Shown: positions 60,901 through 64,000 of the stretch, piece after piece | How positions within the stretch are numbered: the first letter of the stretch is position 1 | Layout: each line of letters starts with the position of its first letter | Assembly (NCBI GenBank): GCA_003667255.2 | Contig: RCWM02000479.1 | Location: 772,001 to 836,000, forward strand | From: Euschistus heros | Taxonomy: Eukaryota > Arthropoda > Insecta > Hemiptera > Pentatomidae | Reading direction: 5' to 3' | Length of the DNA: 64,000 bases | Translations under genes and position numbers: made by a program | Notes under the pieces: model-generated | Database searches by the model: none | The model's input: the letters and a program-made list of their open reading frames with translations, nothing else | What the model was told of the DNA's origin: nothing

Positions 60901-61605
60901 CCATCGAGCCCCTCTCGAAGGCCAACATACACCTTCCGAAGGCATCTCAAGTTCGACTAACCTTCATCGATCCTCTCTGAAGGTCAACATACACCTTCCG
61001 AAGGACTCTCAAGGTCGAATAACCTACATCGAGCCCCACTGAAGGTCTAGATACACCTTCCGAAGGCCTCTCAAGGTCGAATACCCTCCATCGAGCCCCC
61101 TCTGAAGGTCAAGATACACCTTCCGAAGGCCTCTCAAGGTCAAAATACCCCTCCATCGAGCCCCTCTGTCGAAGGTCAAAATAACCTTCCGAAGGCCTCT
61201 CAAGGTCGAATACCCTCCATCGAGCCCCCTCGAAGGTCAAATATACACCTTCCGAAGGCCTCTCAAGGTCGAATACCCTCCATCGAGCCCCTCTGAAGGT
61301 CAACATAGACCTTCCGAAGGCCTCTCAAGGTCGAATACCCTCCATCGAGCCCCTCTGAAGGTCAACATACACCTTCCGAAGGCCTCTCAAGGTCGAATAA
61401 CCTCCATTGAGCCCCACTTGAAGGTCAACATACACCTTCCGAAGGCCTCTCAAGGTCAAATACCCTCAATCGAGCCTATCTGAATATCAACATAGACCTT
61501 CCGAAGGCCTCTCAAGGTCGAATACCCTCCATCGAGCCTCTGTCAAGGTCAAAATGAACCTTCCGAAGTCCTCTCAAGGTCGAATTCCCTCCATCAAGAC
61601 CCTCT
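45999..61605. repeat. 62-bp satellite array, about 250 monomers
   Basis: The monomer reads, in pieces, ACCTTCCGAAGGCCTCTC, AAGGTCGAATACCCTCCATC, GAGCCCCTCTGAAGGTC and AACATAC: 62 bp. It is much richer in G and C than the flanks. Variants recur: catagagcccctccgaaggt with cgagatacacc near both 46 kb and 58 kb, ctctaatggtcaatatatac, and gcctatctgaatatcgacat. Larger blocks are duplicated (see 48141, 52835, 56500). The internal palindromes CCTTC-C-GAAGG and AGGCCT are conserved. Open frames here are periodic translations (KASQGRIPSIEP on plus, FDLERPSEGV on minus), not genes. Confidence 0.95.
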
Positions 61606-61857
61606 AATTGGGAGTCCGGTAAACCTTCCAATTCATCTCGTATCCAATCCTTATAATCCAAAGTCCTTCGTATAATCATGAATGCTCCTTATTATGTCAC
61701 AAACAAACTTATCCATAAAGATCTTAATGTGTCATATCTTGCTGATTTGGCCCAAACCAGATACCTATCCTGTCATAGTAAACTCGGTACCCGCTCGGAT
61801 CCACTATTCTCCCAACTTGACCATATAATTTCCGAGGCTTCTGAGGGGATGGCTTAG
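61606..61857 (+). pseudogene. Jockey-like reverse transcriptase, 5'-truncated C-terminus
   Basis: It joins the satellite directly at about 61606 and reads WESGKPSNSSRIQS, L, a stop, SKVLRIIMNAPYYVTNKLIH, KDLNVSYLADLAQTRYLS, CHSKLGTRSDPLFSQLD and EASEGMA, then TAG at 61855-61857. This is the conserved end of Jockey ORF2, which normally lies after the reverse-transcriptase domain. 5' truncation is the usual outcome of LINE insertion. It is the same family as 31165-31640, but better preserved. The 3' UTR continues to 61953 and past the MITE. Confidence 0.8.
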
Positions 61858-61955
61858 AGATCTTTTAATGTAGAAATACTGAAGTGCTATTTATGAGTAG
61901 TTCTTTAAGTGTTATTGACATGTCATTTTAATCATTTTCCTTAAATTTACATGTA

Positions 61956-62521
61956 TACTGGGTGTTCGGAAGATCGTTGGCCAAAGAGGTATCTCGGGTA
62001 GGGAGGTTCATTTTGAACCTATTTAAGGTCACTTACCTATATACAAAGTCTTTTCATTCATTAAGAACTTCAAGTTTAAGTTAAAAAAAAAAAAAATAAT
62101 AATAAGCGCAACAGCCAAATCAAAATTATTTTAAGACTAGACCTAAACTTGAAAGTTCTAATTTTGTTTTGTTTTTTATATTGTTTTCTACCTTTAAACA
62201 AGATTTCACGATCTCCCGTTTTTTTTTTTTTTTTTTGTTTTTTTTTTGTTTTTTTTTTGCATCAAATCTTTTTTATTTTACATGGACATTGTATTAGTAA
62301 TTATAGCAGCAAAAAAAAATGGCGTTGATATATCTGTAAACAACGAAATTACGAGTAAGTATAAGGCATAAATGTTTGGTTTTGGCATTTTTTTCAAAAA
62401 AACATTCATTAAAGAAAAAAAACGTAAGACTTTGTATATTGGTTGGTGAACTTGAATAGGTTCAAAATGAACCTCCCTACCGAGATACCTCTTTAGCCAA
62501 CGATCTTCCGAACACCCAGTA
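61956..62521. mobile_element. MITE with long terminal inverted repeats and TA target (566 bp)
   Basis: TACTGGGTGTTCGGAAGATC is mirrored by GATCTTCCGAACACCCAGTA. The repeats extend over about 65 bp, through ggtatctcggtagggaggtt-like sequence to attttgaaccta. TA flanks both ends (61954-61955 and 62522-62523). The centre has A and T tracts (62080-62095, 62220-62258) and no ORF. It lies inside the Jockey 3' UTR remnant. Confidence 0.85.
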
Positions 62522-62523
62522 TA

Positions 62524-63013
62524 ATGTATACAGTTTTAATATAAAAGCTCATTTAAGTTTATTACCTATTGAAACGTTGTACTTGGTTTATTAAGTATTG
62601 GTCTCAAAGCCCGGTTTGTTAAGCGAACCTTCGTTTCAACTCCCATCCCGTCTGTAAAAAATACAGATGTCTAAACATTTACCCTCATGGTCAAAAGCAG
62701 GCTATTTGCTCTCTAAATAATTACAATTAAAACAGGGAGGGAGTTGATTGGCCGATGGCCAGGCTATGATGGAGGGCTGGATGACGCAGGTAGAGAGGCT
62801 CTAAATAGGGAACACTTTTAGGGCGACTATAAACAGCGGCCTACTGTTATCCTTCTTACCAATCTCATAGGAATGCCATCTTTCACCAACTGGATCCATT
62901 GGATCAACGTGAAATGAAAAGTGTGCTACCAGATCCGATAAGGAGCACGTGGTTACGAAACACCACTAAATCACTTGAGGTACGCATGATGATATGGAAG
63001 GATCAATACAATT
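62524..63013. other. Non-coding part of the satellite island
   Basis: No gene. 62968-63010 (aaatcacttgaggtacgcat...) is the reverse complement of 26337-26379, so the foldback family at both loci shares this flank. Confidence 0.5.
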
Positions 63014-63452
63014 AGGATTGATGAATTAATTTACCAACAAATAAAAACTAAATATAATAATTCATAATAAAATAGAAGGGTCGGTTTAATACAGTTCCGA
63101 GTGTATATTCAACTGTCCAAGACTGATTGACATGAATCACAACTAAACTCTTAGTTGTTTCTGGCATTGGATAAAGAGTTATCAAAGTACTTAAAACCTT
63201 TGCCATTCACAACCAATTTAACTTACCCTGCCACCTTCCACTTCTCACGATGGGTATATTTCAGTTATCTCTTAGACCTCCTGAGGTCAGTACTTAAGTT
63301 GATTTTTGACTTACATTTTTGAAAACTTTAGTCTATAAAATCATGTAAGATAGTACTGATGTATTGAAAAATTTTATGTTTAAGAACTGAAGATGAATGT
63401 TCAACACTTCGAAACTAGTTTTCTAATAAATAATCGCAATAGAAATAGCAAT
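63014..63452. mobile_element. Foldback element, copy 2 (diverged)
   Basis: It shares aggattgatgaattaat, the loop (cacgatgggtatatttcagt, then gacctcctgaggtcagtact) and the right arm (aagaactgaagatgaatgtt) with 25875-26331. The left arm has diverged or been replaced, so pairing is poorer. Confidence 0.6.
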
Positions 63453-63521
63453 TTATGTAATTTTCTTGATATAAATCAATATTATTAAATATATTATTTT
63501 ATTTTTGAAGAGAAAAGATTT

Positions 63522-63593
63522 GACCCGGTCGGGATTCGAACCCGAGTTTCCACCTCTCTAGCGTGGCGCCTTATCCAACTAGGCCACCGTATC
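63522..63593 (-). tRNA. tRNA-like gene or pseudogene, AGA anticodon on an Arg-like body
   Basis: It folds as a 72-nt cloverleaf: acceptor GATACGG/CCGGGTC with one A-G mismatch, D arm GCCT/AGGC, anticodon stem CCACG/GGTGG with one mismatch, loop CTAGAGA, variable loop AAAC and T arm TCGGG-TTCGAAT-CCCGA. Box A and box B are good. AGA would read serine codons, but the arm layout lacks the long variable arm of serine tRNA, and GTGGCCTA..GGATAAGGCG is typical of arginine tRNA. It may be a tRNA-derived repeat or a pseudogene. Confidence 0.6.
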
Positions 63594-63609
63594 GTATCCG
63601 TCGTATTCG

Positions 63610-64000
63610 GATTTCCGAAGGCCTCTCAAGGTCGAATACCCTCCATCGAGCCCCTCTGAAGGTCAATATGAACCTTCCGAAGGCCTCTCAAGGTCGAATA
63701 CCCTCCATCGAGCCCCTCTGAAAAGGTCAACATACACCTTCCGAAGGCCTCTCAAGGTCGAATACCCTCCATCGAGCCCTCTGTCAAGGTCAAATGAACC
63801 TTCCGAAGGCCTCTCAAGGTTTAATTCCCTCCATCGAGCCCCTCTAAGGTCAATATATACCTTCCGAAGGCCTCTCAAGGTCGAATACCCTTTATCGATC
63901 ATATGAAAAGGTCAACATACACCTTCCGAAGGCATCTCAAGGTCGAATACCCTCCATCGAGTCCTCTGAAGGTCAACATAGACCTTCCGAAGGCCTCTCA
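63610..64000. repeat. 62-bp satellite array, continuation
   Basis: The same monomer resumes in the same orientation after the 2-kb island (ttccgaaggcctctcaaggt) and runs off the window, with about six units visible. Confidence 0.95.

Noticed and set aside
45999..61605. CRISPR-like array of short repeats
   Set aside because: The repeat unit is contiguous and head-to-tail, with no unique spacers between conserved repeats, and the surroundings are animal DNA. It is a satellite.
46612..63902. Dozens of open frames encoding repetitive proteins
   Set aside because: All are frame-cycled translations of the 62-bp monomer, broken wherever monomers carry indels. No start context, unique domain or length consistency is seen.

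Overview
The window is eukaryotic nuclear DNA from an animal, most likely an arthropod. It is strongly AT-rich outside one satellite. It holds target-primed (non-LTR) retrotransposons of the R1, CR1/Jockey, I-like and L1-like groups, a Tc1 transposon, hAT-type and TA-targeting miniature elements, tRNA-derived SINEs and large foldback elements. I found no convincing single-copy host protein gene. The species cannot be named from the sequence.

Layout. 1-5.4 kb: AT-rich DNA with two non-autonomous hAT elements (975-1508 and 3718-3943, each with a perfect 8-bp target duplication), a foldback (2578-3024) and a dispersed AT-rich repeat. About 5.87-10.99 kb: a nearly full-length but broken R1-clade retrotransposon, followed by a minus-strand LINE remnant. 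11857-13384: a complete but inactivated Tc1 transposon whose transposase seems to contain a spliceosomal intron. 14.1-15.3 kb: a foldback element. About 17.07-22.02 kb: a near-intact CR1/Jockey-group retrotransposon. Its ORF1 carries a PHD finger, its 944-codon endonuclease/reverse transcriptase is intact, and an extra hydrophobic ORF is joined to both neighbours by ATGA overlaps. 22-31 kb: hairpins, SINEs, a foldback and a TA-flanked MITE. 31-39 kb: AT-rich DNA with LINE fragments (Jockey, L1-like, I-like RNase H) and a SINE/LINE nest with clear target duplications.

39600-45998 is a 6.4-kb palindromic element. Its right arm was invaded by a second element (TTA duplication), which was itself invaded by a third (7-bp duplication). 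Its right end touches a satellite array of about 15.6 kb (45999-61605) with a roughly 62-bp, comparatively GC-rich monomer. The array is interrupted by a 2-kb island (61606-63609) holding a Jockey 3' fragment, a MITE, a foldback and a tRNA-like sequence, then resumes to the end of the window.

Most apparent ORFs after 46 kb are satellite translation, not genes. The functional picture is a graveyard of selfish elements at the edge of a satellite block, such as pericentromeric or subtelomeric heterochromatin. The most intact coding unit is the CR1-group element, and the least expected features are its bridging ORF and the triple-nested foldback.
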